Shown here: positions 16,261-25,798 of the stretch, piece by piece
Layout of the letters: every line of letters begins with the position of its first letter
Numbering within the stretch: the stretch's first letter is position 1
NCBI GenBank assembly: GCA_021778415.1
Contig: JAJYCL010000022.1
Span: 1-50,878 of the forward strand
DNA length: 50,878 nucleotides
From: a bacterium
GTDB taxonomy: Bacteria; Vulcanimicrobiota; Vulcanimicrobiia; Vulcanimicrobiales; Vulcanimicrobiaceae
Direction of reading: 5' to 3'
Position numbers and translations under genes: made by a program
Notes under the pieces: generated by a model
Told to the model about the DNA's origin: nothing
The model's database searches: none
Seen by the model: only the letters and a program-made list of their open reading frames with translations

Positions 16261-17859
16261 TTACGGAGTGATTCTCCCGATTTTTCCGTCGGATTCGGTG
16301 AACCAAAGGTTACCATCCGGACCCACACAGATTGCAGATGAGCCGGCTCCCGGCGTCATTCCGGTTGAGAATTCGGTCACGACTCCAGCTGTGGTGATCA
16401 TGCCAATACTATTGGCAGAGTATTCCGTGAACCACAAATTCCCGTCCGGGCCCGGCGTGATTGGGCCTAGGCCCGCGTTTGCGTGAATTCCAGTTGAGAA
16501 CTCGGTCACCACCCCTGAAGGCGTGATGCGCCCGATTCTGTTGCCGATGGATTCCGTAAACCAGAGATTGCCATCGGGTCCGGCGGTGATCCCCGTTGGT
16601 CCGGACGATGGGCTGATACCGGCAGAAAATTCGGTGATGACGCCGGAGTAGGTAATGCGCCCGATGCGGTTGCCCGAATATTCTGTGAACCAAAGATTGC
16701 CGTCGGGACCTCGCGTGATGCCGCTCGGGCTTGCGCCCGGTGTTATACCGGAGGAGAACTCCGTGATCGTTCCGGTGGGAGAAATGACTCCGATACGATT
16801 AGCGCTGAATTCGGTAAACCACAGGTTGTTATCAATGCCCGAGGTGATAGATGCGGGTCCTGCGCTTGGCGAGAGTCCGCTAGAGAACTCCGTCACCGTA
16901 CCGGTGCGCGTGATGCGAGCGATTTGGTTACCGCTGAATTCCGTAAACCAGAGATTGCCGTCAGCTGCCTCAGTGATCTGATTTGGAGCTGCTCCCGACG
17001 TGATGCCAGTTGCATATTCGGTGACCGACCCGGTCGGCGTGATGCGGCCAATGCGATTGCCTGAATATTCCGTAAACCAGAGGTTGCCATCCGGGCCTAA
17101 GTCGATGCCGGTTGGGTTTGCGCCCGGTGTTATACCGGCGGAGAACTCGGTGATACTTCCCGCCGCAGGCGTCGGGCTTGCGCTTGGCGTCGGCATGCCG
17201 GACGGCGGCGTTGCCGTGCCGGCGGGAAGGGTATAAAACGCGATCGTAGATGTTCCGGTCGGAAGGACGTAGGCGCCGCCGGAGCCGCTTCCTCCGCCGC
17301 CGAGGGGCGCCGTATAGGTGACGCTGTTTGTTGCCGCGTTGTATACGCCGGCGAGGGCGTTTTCTTGCCAAACGGTTGTTCCCGCTTGGAGAAACGCAAG
17401 TTGAAACTCGACGCTGCTCCCGACGAACCCGGTCGGCATTCCAAACGTGAATGTTGGTGGCGACGGATACGTATAGGGTGCTGTCACCGTCAGCGTTTCG
17501 ACAAAAAAGACCGTGCCGCCGAAGCTGAGCGTGTGGCGCGCAGTACTGAGCGCCGGTAATCCGCTTGGTAGTGTCGTGAACGACTGAGCCTGCATCGACC
17601 CGGAACTTCCCCCCGCGGGCAAGGTCATCGAAAGTGTATATCCGGCCAGTGGGGGCAAAGCGACCGATCCGCCGCCGGATGGAATCGTGATCGACTGCGG
17701 CGCCGATTGCGTGGCCGCCGGAGTCGCCGAAGGGACTGGCGTCGGCGTCGTGGATGCCCCAGGCGGGAGCGATGTCGTCCCGCCGCCACCGCCGCCTCCG
17801 CATGCGGAGACGGTCAGCGTTAGGGCGAGGAGAAGGCCTGTGCGAAATGTGATGCTCAT
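16261..17859 (-). CDS. Vgb-like seven-bladed beta-propeller lipoprotein (first copy)
   Basis: A 532-aa predicted lipoprotein: signal ending LTVSAC, then a GGGGGGG and Pro/Thr-rich linker. Residues about 60-230 form an unassigned beta-rich domain. From about 235, seven repeats of 40-43 residues each carry ITEFS-GI near the start and DGNLWFTE-S-N-IGRI at the end, the signature of the streptogramin B lyase-like propeller (COG4257). The DNA repeat period is about 129 bp. The catalytic PH motif of true Vgb appears as PTGI, PSGI or similar, so lyase activity is doubtful; a binding or recognition role at the cell surface is more likely. The 18-bp palindrome at 17893-17910 lies 33 nt upstream of the ATG. 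Confidence 0.85.
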   Translation of the reverse strand: MSITFRTGLLLALTLTVSACGGGGGGGTTSLPPGASTTPTPVPSATPAATQSAPQSITIPSGGGSVALPPLAGYTLSMTLPAGGSSGSMQAQSFTTLPSGLPALSTARHTLSFGGTVFFVETLTVTAPYTYPSPPTFTFGMPTGFVGSSVEFQLAFLQAGTTVWQENALAGVYNAATNSVTYTAPLGGGGSGSGGAYVLPTGTSTIAFYTLPAGTATPPSGMPTPSASPTPAAGSITEFSAGITPGANPTGIDLGPDGNLWFTEYSGNRIGRITPTGSVTEYATGITSGAAPNQITEAADGNLWFTEFSGNQIARITRTGTVTEFSSGLSPSAGPASITSGIDNNLWFTEFSANRIGVISPTGTITEFSSGITPGASPSGITRGPDGNLWFTEYSGNRIGRITYSGVITEFSAGISPSSGPTGITAGPDGNLWFTESIGNRIGRITPSGVVTEFSTGIHANAGLGPITPGPDGNLWFTEYSANSIGMITTAGVVTEFSTGMTPGAGSSAICVGPDGNLWFTESDGKIGRITP

Positions 17860-17892
17860 GGTCGTAGCCTATCGGGGCGCAACGACGACCGC

Positions 17893-17910
17893 ATCCGTAC
17901 CAGTACGGAT
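17893..17910. promoter_or_regulatory. 18-bp palindrome, site 1 (divergent Vgb-like/LuxR-GGDEF promoter region)
   Basis: ATCCGTAC-CA-GTACGGAT, a perfect 8+8 inverted repeat in the 80-bp gap between the first Vgb-like gene and the 1282-aa regulator. It is 33 nt from the start of the former and 29 nt from the start of the latter. Related sites occur at 24053-24070 and 28513-28530 at nearly the same distance from start codons. It is a candidate operator, possibly for the adjacent LuxR-type protein. A 5'-UTR hairpin is the alternative. Confidence 0.65.
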
Positions 17911-17939
17911 ACGAGAAGTAAAGCATCACCGAAGTACGA

Positions 17940-20900
17940 ATGCGTTACTCGATGGAGAGGCTCGGCGCGTATCCTGATATCGCGTTCATTGGGCGAACCG
18001 ATGAGCGCGCGGCGCTAGCTGATGCCTTTTTTCAGGACCGTCGCGGTTGTCGAATCGTGCTGCTGATCGGCGAATCGGGTATCGGGAAGACACGTTTCTT
18101 TCAGGAGACCATTCCGGAGTTTGCCGCCTCGGGGGCCGTTGTCTTTGTCGGTTCCGCCCTCGATTTTGTCAGCGAACCATTTGCGGTATTGCGAGACGCA
18201 CTTCGCGTTGATGCGCAAACGCCGGTTAACTTGCAAGGTTTTCTTGTCCATCTTTTGACCCTCCTCAGTGCGTTTTCCGAAATGACGTTGGATTCGGATC
18301 GCCTGCGACGCGAACGGATGAAACGCTTTGCCGATGTCGTCGAGGCGTTTGAAGCTCTCTGCAACGAGGCGTCGATCGTCATGGTCCTTGAGGATATACA
18401 TTGGGCAGATAGTGCAACGCTTGAGCTTCTTCGTCATATGCAGCGAAAAATGCGAACCGGGCGGTTACTTATTGTCGCATCCGTACGATCCGAAGTTCTT
18501 GCGCAGGCCGGTGAATGTGCGGCCAATATCGCTAAACTGCTACGCGAAGGTGCCGAACGCATCGATTTACTGCCGTTTGACCCCGCCGAAGTACAGGCAT
18601 TTTTCTCTGCAGTCCCGGCATCCGATCATCTCGACCCTGCTCGACGGTCGCGCATCGAACAACTCGCTGAAGGGCGCCCGTTGTATTTGCGTGAGATGAT
18701 TCGATCATCGAACGTTTCTCCGTCTGATATCCCTTCGACATTACGAGCAATCGTTTTAGAGCGCTTGCCGCGCTTTTCCGACGACGAGCGGCAAGTGCTT
18801 TTTTATGCAGCAACGCTTGGGCGACAATTTGATGCATCGCTTTTAAGTTCGCTCGTCGAAGTTTCAAAAGAAGTCGTCATCTCAGCGCTTCGATCCGCTG
18901 TTCAGGTCGGCATTCTTGCCGAACTCGGTGCTCCACGTGGGCAATTTACTTTTACGCATGCGCTCGTTCGAGACGTTATTTATAACGATCTTCCAGCGAT
19001 ACTTGCAAAGGATGTTCATAAACGAGTTGCCATCGCGCTACATGCCGAGAATCTCGACCACATGCAGGGGGAAATCGCCTATCATGCATGGGCTGGAGGT
19101 TTGCGTGATCTCGCGATGCAAGCGAATTTGCGTTGTGCACGCCGTGCGATGCAGTTGCATACCTATACGGAAGCGGCCACGCTTTTCACGCGTTCTCTCG
19201 AGTGCACTGAAGAAACCGCACCCGAATTCGTTCCCAATGCAATTGCGCTATGCCGCCTTCGTTTCGTTTTGGGTGATGCGCACGAATCGCGCCTATGGGG
19301 TGAACGGGCTATCGCTGTCATGCGCGATGCGCCGGAATCGCGAGACCTCGCCTACGTAATTTTGGTGCTCGCCGGATTTTATGCAACCGATGGAAAAAGC
19401 GAGCTTGCCGTTAGTTATATTGATCGGGCCATGGGAATCGCACGCGCAATCCACGACGAGAAGCTTGAACGAGAAGCATACATTTCGCGCGGCTCGCTCC
19501 ATGCTCTGTTTGGTGAGAATTCGGAAGCCTTACGTGCATTTGAGGATGCCGGTCGCTACGATGACGACACAGATATACGGTTCACGACGAGATTTCATCT
19601 CTACCGAGCGATGGCTAGAGCGAACGATGGGCAGATTGATGGCGCTTTGCACGATTATGCGAGGGCAACTCATTATGCCGAAGAAGCCGAGGAACCGGAT
19701 TGGATCGCATCGTGCCTGTGTAATTGGGGTAGCCGTACATGCGCTATCGGTGATTTAGAGACGAGCGAAGGTCTTTATCGGCGGGCGTTGGCGATTTCGC
19801 GCGAAAACGATCTCGCATTTTGCCGTGGCTTGGCGTCTGCCGGCTTGGCGTTTGTCTGCCTGCTTCTTGGAAATCTGGCGGAGGCAAACGAACTGCTTCA
19901 TTCCGAGGTGACAAAGTCAACAACGTTCATCGCGCGCGTCTATGCAAATGCCGTTGCACTGCACCTTGCAATACTGAACGGGACCGATGCCTCGATTGCC
20001 GAGCTCATCGACGATGGCCTCAAGGACGAGGTTTTTGCCTCGAATCAATCACAGCTCATCGGCGTTTGGGCAGGAGCTGTGGCATCGGCCTACGCCGAAC
20101 TGGGGAATTTCCAAGCTTGCGACGAGCTTTGTTCCAGCGCAATCGAGGCGATGGAGAGCATCGAATCGGCAGTATGGCTGTGCAATACCGTCGCTTCGCG
20201 GGCAACAAAACCAGAGACGATAGAGCGCGCTCGGCACCTTCTCGAACGTGCTGCTTCTGTCGATCGCGATATGGCTTCTAAGGTCACGTTTGAATTTTTT
20301 TGTGCCGGAGTCTTGGCGCGAAACCGACGTGCGCGGGATGCCAAGAATCTCGCATCGGTTGCAGCCGGACATTTCGCCGAGCTTAGTTGGCCTATTCATC
20401 GTGCACTTGCCTTAGAGCTTGCAGGCCAGTCGGATGAAGCGTTAGCAATCTATCGTTCGATCAATGCGACGCGATGTGTTACGCGTATTGAACGCATTAA
20501 TAAAAAATTCCGCGGGCGGAGCGGGCCTCTAACCGGTCGCGAAATGCAGATTGCCCGTCATATAGCTAGTGGAATGTCTAATGCCGAAATTTCACGATCT
20601 CTCAACATAAGCGAGCGGACCGTCGAGTCGCATGTTGCATCAATTTTCGCTCGCCTTAATGTTCGAACTCGCGCGCAAGTCGCTGCCCATATTGCCAGAA
20701 CGAACGTTGAAATTTCTCCGCCGTTGAACGCGCCACCAAAAAGTCGACTGGCCGTATCTGCGGCGACGCGCGGGCGCGAACTTGTTCGGGCCGTCGCGTT
20801 GCTGTTGTCCTCGGATGCCGATTTGGCTCGCCTGTATCCTCAAGTGGGAACACTTTTGGCAGGGTACATCGACGCACAAACGGTGCTTATTGCGACCGGA

Positions 20901-21788
20901 ACGGAAGAAAAATTACAGTGCGATTATCTGCGATTGGATGGCATCGACGGCTTGCCTGAATCGCGTGATATTCCAGAAAATTCAACAACTGCTCGTGTTA
21001 TGAGAACATGCGAAAGCGTCGTTTACGCAAGCGCGCGCGAATGGCCGACGCGTAAACTTTTTACTGTTGACGGCCGAAAGAGCCCTCCGCAATCCGGTCT
21101 CTTTGTGCCGATTCAATTCGGAGGTCGAAGCGTCGGAGTTTTAAGCGTGCAATCAAACATACGCGACGCCTACACGGCGGATGATCTCAGCATCCTAGAG
21201 ACGTGTGCGCTCTATATCGGATCGCGCCTGGCCACGCAGCGTCGCGCTGAGGAGAGTGAACGCTTTGAGCATCTTGCGCATACCGATTCGTTAACGGGAT
21301 TGCCGAATCGACGTCTGTTTGAAGAGGCATTGGAACGCGAGTGGTCGCGCGCGTCGCGCTCCGGAGAGCCTGTGTCGATTGCGATGGTCGATATCGATCA
21401 TTTCAAATCGTTTAACGATACATACGGGCACCTCGCCGGAGACTCGGCACTTTGCCAAGTCGCGGCGTCGTTTCGGACGGTGGTCGAACGCGCCAGCGAT
21501 ATTGTCGCACGTTTCGGTGGCGAAGAGTTTGTCGTTCTTTTACCGGGGACGGACGTCGCCGGGACCTTGAAACTCGCACAGCGGCTCAGGTTTGCCGTGC
21601 AGGATCTGGGCATTCCACATGCCGCCTCGACGTTCGGGGTATTGACGGTTTCCATCGGATTTTATACGGTGCATCATGTTCGCGATGTCGAATCATCGGT
21701 TGCCATCCAGTGTGCCGATCAATCGCTGTATCGTGCTAAGGAAGCTGGCCGCAACTGCGTCGACATGACTACTTTTCATGACATCTAG
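17940..21788 (+). CDS. ATPase-TPR-LuxR-GAF-GGDEF fusion regulator
   Basis: A 1282-aa multidomain regulator. Residues 15-340 are an AAA-type ATPase (Walker A GESGIGKT at 44-51, Walker B MVLEDIHWAD near 147-156), as in large LuxR (LAL) regulators. About 340-860 are helical TPR-like repeats. A LuxR-type HTH spans about 864-925 (LTGREMQIARHIASGMSNAEIS...NISERTVESHV). About 945-1105 is a GAF domain. From 1113 a diguanylate cyclase follows (DSLTGLPNRR, DIDHFKSFND, GGEEF at 1193-1197), with the RxxD product-inhibition site R1184/D1187. All catalytic motifs look intact. The HTH is internal, unlike classical LAL proteins, where it is C-terminal. It probably couples ATP/ligand sensing to both transcription and c-di-GMP synthesis. 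Start ATG at 17940; 17952 is the alternative. Confidence 0.9.
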   Translation: MRYSMERLGAYPDIAFIGRTDERAALADAFFQDRRGCRIVLLIGESGIGKTRFFQETIPEFAASGAVVFVGSALDFVSEPFAVLRDALRVDAQTPVNLQGFLVHLLTLLSAFSEMTLDSDRLRRERMKRFADVVEAFEALCNEASIVMVLEDIHWADSATLELLRHMQRKMRTGRLLIVASVRSEVLAQAGECAANIAKLLREGAERIDLLPFDPAEVQAFFSAVPASDHLDPARRSRIEQLAEGRPLYLREMIRSSNVSPSDIPSTLRAIVLERLPRFSDDERQVLFYAATLGRQFDASLLSSLVEVSKEVVISALRSAVQVGILAELGAPRGQFTFTHALVRDVIYNDLPAILAKDVHKRVAIALHAENLDHMQGEIAYHAWAGGLRDLAMQANLRCARRAMQLHTYTEAATLFTRSLECTEETAPEFVPNAIALCRLRFVLGDAHESRLWGERAIAVMRDAPESRDLAYVILVLAGFYATDGKSELAVSYIDRAMGIARAIHDEKLEREAYISRGSLHALFGENSEALRAFEDAGRYDDDTDIRFTTRFHLYRAMARANDGQIDGALHDYARATHYAEEAEEPDWIASCLCNWGSRTCAIGDLETSEGLYRRALAISRENDLAFCRGLASAGLAFVCLLLGNLAEANELLHSEVTKSTTFIARVYANAVALHLAILNGTDASIAELIDDGLKDEVFASNQSQLIGVWAGAVASAYAELGNFQACDELCSSAIEAMESIESAVWLCNTVASRATKPETIERARHLLERAASVDRDMASKVTFEFFCAGVLARNRRARDAKNLASVAAGHFAELSWPIHRALALELAGQSDEALAIYRSINATRCVTRIERINKKFRGRSGPLTGREMQIARHIASGMSNAEISRSLNISERTVESHVASIFARLNVRTRAQVAAHIARTNVEISPPLNAPPKSRLAVSAATRGRELVRAVALLLSSDADLARLYPQVGTLLAGYIDAQTVLIATGTEEKLQCDYLRLDGIDGLPESRDIPENSTTARVMRTCESVVYASAREWPTRKLFTVDGRKSPPQSGLFVPIQFGGRSVGVLSVQSNIRDAYTADDLSILETCALYIGSRLATQRRAEESERFEHLAHTDSLTGLPNRRLFEEALEREWSRASRSGEPVSIAMVDIDHFKSFNDTYGHLAGDSALCQVAASFRTVVERASDIVARFGGEEFVVLLPGTDVAGTLKLAQRLRFAVQDLGIPHAASTFGVLTVSIGFYTVHHVRDVESSVAIQCADQSLYRAKEAGRNCVDMTTFHDI

Positions 21789-21799
21789 GAGGCTCAATC

Positions 21800-22306
21800 A
21801 TGTTCCGTTCGATACTCGTTTCCGTGTTGGCGCTGACGTTCGTGCTCGCGCCTGCTCAATCGGCCCAAAAAACAACGCCGAAGCCCATTGCGGGAGGCGC
21901 TAACCAGGCGGCCGGAATAACCGGCAAGCTGGGGGCAACGCTCTTTAACGGGAAAATCCGGATTCGCGCAACGAAACTTCGCGCGGGAACATCGAGCGAC
22001 AGCGTGAAGGCGACGAATCCCGGTGAGAAGGTCGTCTATTTTTCGTGCATCGTTTCCAATGGCACGCACGGAACGCGCATTGGGTATCTTTCGGCATCGC
22101 TTGTGGATCGCGATGGCATTGTTTTGAATTCGGATGGCGGGCCTCTCGAATCAAATTATAATTTACCGCCCGGGGGAGCTGCGCGCCAAACGTTCGGCTT
22201 TATTCTCAAACCAGGTTTCACTCCGGTGAAAATTTTGGTGAGCGAGCTTGCCAACGGAAAGCAACCCGTTTTCCGCATACTGCTTAAGCCGAAGGACATT
22301 CCGTAG
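21800..22306 (+). CDS. Small secreted protein, unknown function
   Basis: A 168-aa protein with a clear signal peptide (FRSILVSVLALTFVLAPAQSA). The rest is beta-rich and resembles no family I recognise with certainty. Two Gly-rich stretches and the segment VVYFSCIVSNGTHGTRIGYLS suggest an immunoglobulin-like or DUF4352-like sandwich. The start has a strong ribosome site (TAGGAGG) 7 nt upstream. It begins 11 nt after the regulator gene, so it may be co-transcribed with it. Confidence 0.75.
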   Translation: MFRSILVSVLALTFVLAPAQSAQKTTPKPIAGGANQAAGITGKLGATLFNGKIRIRATKLRAGTSSDSVKATNPGEKVVYFSCIVSNGTHGTRIGYLSASLVDRDGIVLNSDGGPLESNYNLPPGGAARQTFGFILKPGFTPVKILVSELANGKQPVFRILLKPKDIP

Positions 22307-22371
22307 ACACACGTCATTATTTTATCGCGAATGAACACCAATGCTCGAATATTTTACCGATGGAGGGTCTT

Positions 22372-22815
22372 ATGAAAATGCGACCATTACTGCTTATCAT
22401 CCCACTGCTATTCGCTAGCGTAACATTGGCAAGCGCCGCGCCGATCGCTCCATTAGGAACACCGGAACCCGTCGCCGCGCTCCGTGTCGCACTTGCGTGT
22501 TCTGGCCTCGCCAAGGGTATCGTGCAAATTGTGGCTTACGTCCCTACACCTTCGCAGCTCGCAACTGTCGACGTTTCAAGCCCAAACGTCGGTGGAGCGC
22601 TCATGCTTCTTGCCCATGAGTCTAGCGGATGGAAATGCCTTGGACGAGGAAACACGAACCCGCTCGTGTTTCGCGGGCCAACCTTGACCCAACTTGCGAA
22701 AAAATATAATCCCCGGATCCCGCCGGCCGTCATCACCAAACTCGTCCATATTACACCAAAATCCTATGGCAGATCGGCACCATATTTAGTCCATAGCACA
22801 ACGGTTATCCATTGA
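22372..22815 (+). CDS. Small secreted protein, unknown function
   Basis: A 147-aa protein with a signal peptide (KMRPLLLIIPLLFASVTLASA). The mature part has two Cys (ALACSG and WKCLGRG) that could form a disulfide. No family recognised. An in-frame ATG at 22360 precedes it, but GGAGGG lies between the two, placing the true start at 22372. A 170-bp AT-richer gap with no obvious gene follows. Confidence 0.7.
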   Translation: MKMRPLLLIIPLLFASVTLASAAPIAPLGTPEPVAALRVALACSGLAKGIVQIVAYVPTPSQLATVDVSSPNVGGALMLLAHESSGWKCLGRGNTNPLVFRGPTLTQLAKKYNPRIPPAVITKLVHITPKSYGRSAPYLVHSTTVIH

Positions 22816-22987
22816 CGGATGATCTCACAAAAAAATAGGGGAGACGTTTTTTTTTGCGCCGCGCATACCCATTGCTCGAAGCAGCGCCTCAAACTCATTA
22901 CTTCAGCGCGGGATAGTCCCATCGGTCGCCCAACCAAACAAACGAGCTGCCAACTTTTGTCGCCGGTGATTAAAAATTCAAAATAAT

Positions 22988-24019
22988 TTAGGGAACGATC
23001 TTCCCGATGGCATTTCCGCTTTTTTCCGTAAACCAGATTCCGTTGGGCGCATTTGCAATTCCTGATGGTGCGCTGTTTGCAGTCGGAATGGAAAATTCGG
23101 TTATTGCTCCCATCGGTGTGATGCGCCCGATTGCATCCGGACCACTGCTGCCAGTTTGGGTAAACCAAAGATCGCCATCGGCTTCATTAAACGTGATGTG
23201 ATGCGGGTTTCCGCCGCTTGGGGGAATTGCGTACGTAGCGATGACCGTCCCCGCAGTCGTCATCGTCTCGATGTGATCGGAGTCGAGTTCCGTAAACCAG
23301 AGCGTGCCCGTACTCGCGTCAGAAGTAATGCCCCACGGCCCTTCCAGCGGAAGTGTCGTGGGAAACTCGGTGATGCTACCGGCTGGTGTGATGCGACCGA
23401 TTTTGCTACTCGCGTATTCCGTGAACCAGAGATTCCCATCGGGGCCGGTGGTAATGGATTCTGGTTGAGCATTCATCGTTGGGATGTGGAATTCGGTTAT
23501 GCTGCCGGAAGTGCTTATGCGCCCGATGTTGTTTGCATCGGACTCGGTGAACCAAAGTGCCTGATCGGGGCCCTTCGTGATGCTGGAGAGATTACTGTTT
23601 GCAGTAGGAACGGAAAAATTTGTTCCTAGGCCATTCGTCGCCATCCGAGTTATTTGATTTGTCCCTTGGCATGTATACCAGATATTCCCATCCGGCCCGG
23701 TTGCAATCCCAACTGGGGCACAACCCGGCATCGCATAAAACTGGGTCATTCGGCTCGTGATCGGATCGAGTCGTCCAACTTGATCGATGGCGTTTTCGGT
23801 GAACCACATTGCGCCGTCGGGCCCGAGCGTAATGCGCTCAGGGGAGCTCAGTGGCGGCAGGCTCCCGTACTCAGTGATCGACCCTGCCGATAAGGGAGGG
23901 GCCGCGCTCGTTCGTGCGACGGGCGTGGGATTGGATACCGTAAGTGATCCGCCTCCAGCGCACGCTGTTAAAAGAGAGATCAACATTCCGAGTTGAAAGC
24001 AGCGAACGGTTGATAGCAT
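22988..24019 (-). CDS. Vgb-like seven-bladed beta-propeller lipoprotein (second copy)
   Basis: A 343-aa lipoprotein (signal ending LLTACAGGG) made almost entirely of seven WFTE-type blades, without the extra N-terminal domain of the copy at 16261-17859. The blades are more diverged: MWFTENAIDQVGR, IWYTCQGTNQITR, LWFTESDANNIGR, LWFTEYASSKIGR and others. One blade has PHHI, a possible remnant of the catalytic His motif; the others do not. It is probably an extracytoplasmic binding propeller. A palindrome related to that of the first copy lies 33 nt upstream of the ATG, exactly the same spacing. Confidence 0.85.
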   Translation of the reverse strand: MLSTVRCFQLGMLISLLTACAGGGSLTVSNPTPVARTSAAPPLSAGSITEYGSLPPLSSPERITLGPDGAMWFTENAIDQVGRLDPITSRMTQFYAMPGCAPVGIATGPDGNIWYTCQGTNQITRMATNGLGTNFSVPTANSNLSSITKGPDQALWFTESDANNIGRISTSGSITEFHIPTMNAQPESITTGPDGNLWFTEYASSKIGRITPAGSITEFPTTLPLEGPWGITSDASTGTLWFTELDSDHIETMTTAGTVIATYAIPPSGGNPHHITFNEADGDLWFTQTGSSGPDAIGRITPMGAITEFSIPTANSAPSGIANAPNGIWFTEKSGNAIGKIVP

Positions 24020-24052
24020 CCGTTGACGATACGAATATCGGCAACGTTGTGC

Positions 24053-24070
24053 ATCCGTGTCAGTACGGAA
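24053..24070. promoter_or_regulatory. 18-bp palindrome, site 2 (upstream of second Vgb-like gene)
   Basis: ATCCGTGT-CA-GTACGGAA on the plus strand. It matches site 1 (17893-17910) at 15 of 18 positions, including the CA centre and the flanking GC. It lies 33 nt upstream of the ATG of the Vgb-like gene on the minus strand and directly abuts the stop codon of the carboxylase beta gene. Confidence 0.62.
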
Positions 24071-25654
24071 CTACATCCGGAAGATACCGAAGCGCGTCGG
24101 CGGTTGCGGTGCGTGCGCCGCGGCATCGAGACCCATGGCGAGGACGCGGCGGGTGTCGAGCGGATCGATAATACCGTCGTCCCAGATGCGGGCCGTGGAA
24201 TAATAGGGATTACCTTCAGCTTCGTATTTTGCCAGAATCGGTGCTTCGAATGCGGCCTTTTGCTCCGGTGACATCTCGCCCTTAACGGTTGAAAGGACGC
24301 TTGCGGCTTGCGGTCCACCCATGACACTGATACGCGCATTCGGCCACATCCACAGCTGCCGTGGAGAATACGCGCGACCGCACATACCATAATTTCCAGC
24401 ACCGAAGCTTCCGCCGATGACGACGGTGAATTTCGGCACTTCCGCGCATGCGACGGCCATGACCAGCTTGGCGCCGTCTTTTGCAATGCCGCCATTCTCG
24501 TATTCTTTGCCGACCATAAACCCGGTAATGTTCTGCAAAAAGAGAATCGGAGTGCCGCGTTGCGCGCAGAGTTCGATGAAGTGCGCGCCTTTGAGAGCCG
24601 ATTCGGAAAAAAGAATACCGTTATTGGCGAGGATGCCGATTGGGTGGCCCTCGATGTACGCAAAACCGCAGATCAGCGTCGTGCCATAGCGAGCCTTAAA
24701 CTCGTGGAATTCGCTTGCATCGACGAGGCGGGCGATCACTTCACGCACATCATAGCCGATTCGGCTATCACTCGGAATGATACCGTATATTTCTGCCGGA
24801 TCGTAGGCTGGATCTCGCGCTTCGCGGGAGTCCCAGGCAAGCGGATGCTCGCGATGAAGATTGGCTACGATTTCGCGCACGATGCCCAACGCATGTTCGT
24901 CGTTTTCCGCAAAATGATCGGCGACGCCCGAGATGCGTGTGTGCACATCCGCGCCGCCGAGTTCTTCGGCGGTGACGATTTCGCCGGTTGCAGCTTTTAC
25001 TAGCGGCGGGCCGCCCAAGAAAATCGTGCCGTTTCCTTTGACAATCACCGTTTCATCGCTCATCGCCGGGACGTAGGCCCCACCTGCAGTGCATGAACCC
25101 ATCACGGCGGCGATCTGTGGAATCTGCTTGCTCGACATGCGTGCTTGATTATAGAAAATTCGACCGAAGTGATCGCGATCCGGAAAGACATCGGCCTGCA
25201 GCGGCAAGAATGCGCCGCCGGAATCGACGAGATAAATGCACGGAAGGTGATTTTGCTCTGCGATCTCTTGGGCGCGAAGATGCTTTTTGACCGTCATCGG
25301 CAGGTACGTGCCGCCCTTCACCGTGGCATCGTTGGCGACGATCACGCAATGTTGTCCTTCAACGATTCCGATGCCGGTGATAACGCCGGCGCTCGGCGCT
25401 CCGTCATCGTACATGCCGTTGGCTGCGAGCGCGGAAAATTCCAGAAAATCACTTCCGGGATCGACAAGTCGATCGATGCGATCACGTGCGGTCAGTTTGC
25501 CACGTTTACGATGTTTGGCCGTGGCGTCGTCGCCGCCGCCTGCCCGAGCCGTGCGCAAGCGTGCGCGAAGGTCGGCAACTTGGCTTTCTAAACGCTCTGC
25601 GTTTCGAGAAAAATCGGGGCTGGTGCGATCGATGCGTGATTGTAGCTGACTCAT
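24071..25654 (-). CDS. liuB: Methylcrotonyl-CoA carboxylase, carboxyltransferase beta subunit
   Basis: A 527-aa acyl-CoA carboxyltransferase with both crotonase-like halves. Motifs: [37 protein letters not shown] (typical of methylcrotonyl-specific beta chains), [33 protein letters not shown] and, in the second half, [15 protein letters not shown] and [19 protein letters not shown]. It should pair with the biotin subunit at 3810-5756 to carboxylate 3-methylcrotonyl-CoA in leucine degradation. It is unusual in standing alone, about 18 kb from the alpha gene. Size is normal. Confidence 0.93.
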   Translation of the reverse strand: MSQLQSRIDRTSPDFSRNAERLESQVADLRARLRTARAGGGDDATAKHRKRGKLTARDRIDRLVDPGSDFLEFSALAANGMYDDGAPSAGVITGIGIVEGQHCVIVANDATVKGGTYLPMTVKKHLRAQEIAEQNHLPCIYLVDSGGAFLPLQADVFPDRDHFGRIFYNQARMSSKQIPQIAAVMGSCTAGGAYVPAMSDETVIVKGNGTIFLGGPPLVKAATGEIVTAEELGGADVHTRISGVADHFAENDEHALGIVREIVANLHREHPLAWDSREARDPAYDPAEIYGIIPSDSRIGYDVREVIARLVDASEFHEFKARYGTTLICGFAYIEGHPIGILANNGILFSESALKGAHFIELCAQRGTPILFLQNITGFMVGKEYENGGIAKDGAKLVMAVACAEVPKFTVVIGGSFGAGNYGMCGRAYSPRQLWMWPNARISVMGGPQAASVLSTVKGEMSPEQKAAFEAPILAKYEAEGNPYYSTARIWDDGIIDPLDTRRVLAMGLDAAAHAPQPPTRFGIFRM

Positions 25655-25748
25655 TCCTGCCTCGTTTCGCCGCGTAGCGCCAGCCTCCGTCCCCGGCTTA
25701 AGGGGAGGTTAGAGTCGCTGGCGATTTGCACCACGATGGATGGCGGCG

Positions 25749-25764
25749 CGTTACACTCGTAACG
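25749..25764. promoter_or_regulatory. 16-bp inverted repeat upstream of the DUF1800 gene
   Basis: CGTTAC-ACTC-GTAACG, perfect 6-bp arms with a 4-nt spacer, in the divergent gap between liuB and the DUF1800 gene, 34 nt before the latter's ATG. The half-site differs from the ATCCGT family, so it is listed separately. It may be an operator or a hairpin; no regulator can be named. Confidence 0.4.
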
Positions 25765-25798
25765 TCACCGATACTTCTGCAAAAAGGGATACGCAACA

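Noticed and set aside
16261-17859. Streptogramin resistance gene (vgb)
   Set aside because: Only the propeller fold is shared. The catalytic His positions are mostly lost and the protein is a predicted surface lipoprotein, so a resistance label would mislead.
22816-22987. Possible small RNA or gene in the gap between the secreted protein and the second Vgb-like gene
   Set aside because: Only A- and T-tracts are visible; there is no convincing hairpin, promoter or reading frame.
25749-25764. Fourth member of the ATCCGT palindrome family
   Set aside because: It is a perfect inverted repeat at a similar distance from a start codon, but its arms (CGTTAC/GTAACG) and 4-nt spacer differ from the ATCCGT family, so it was not merged with it.
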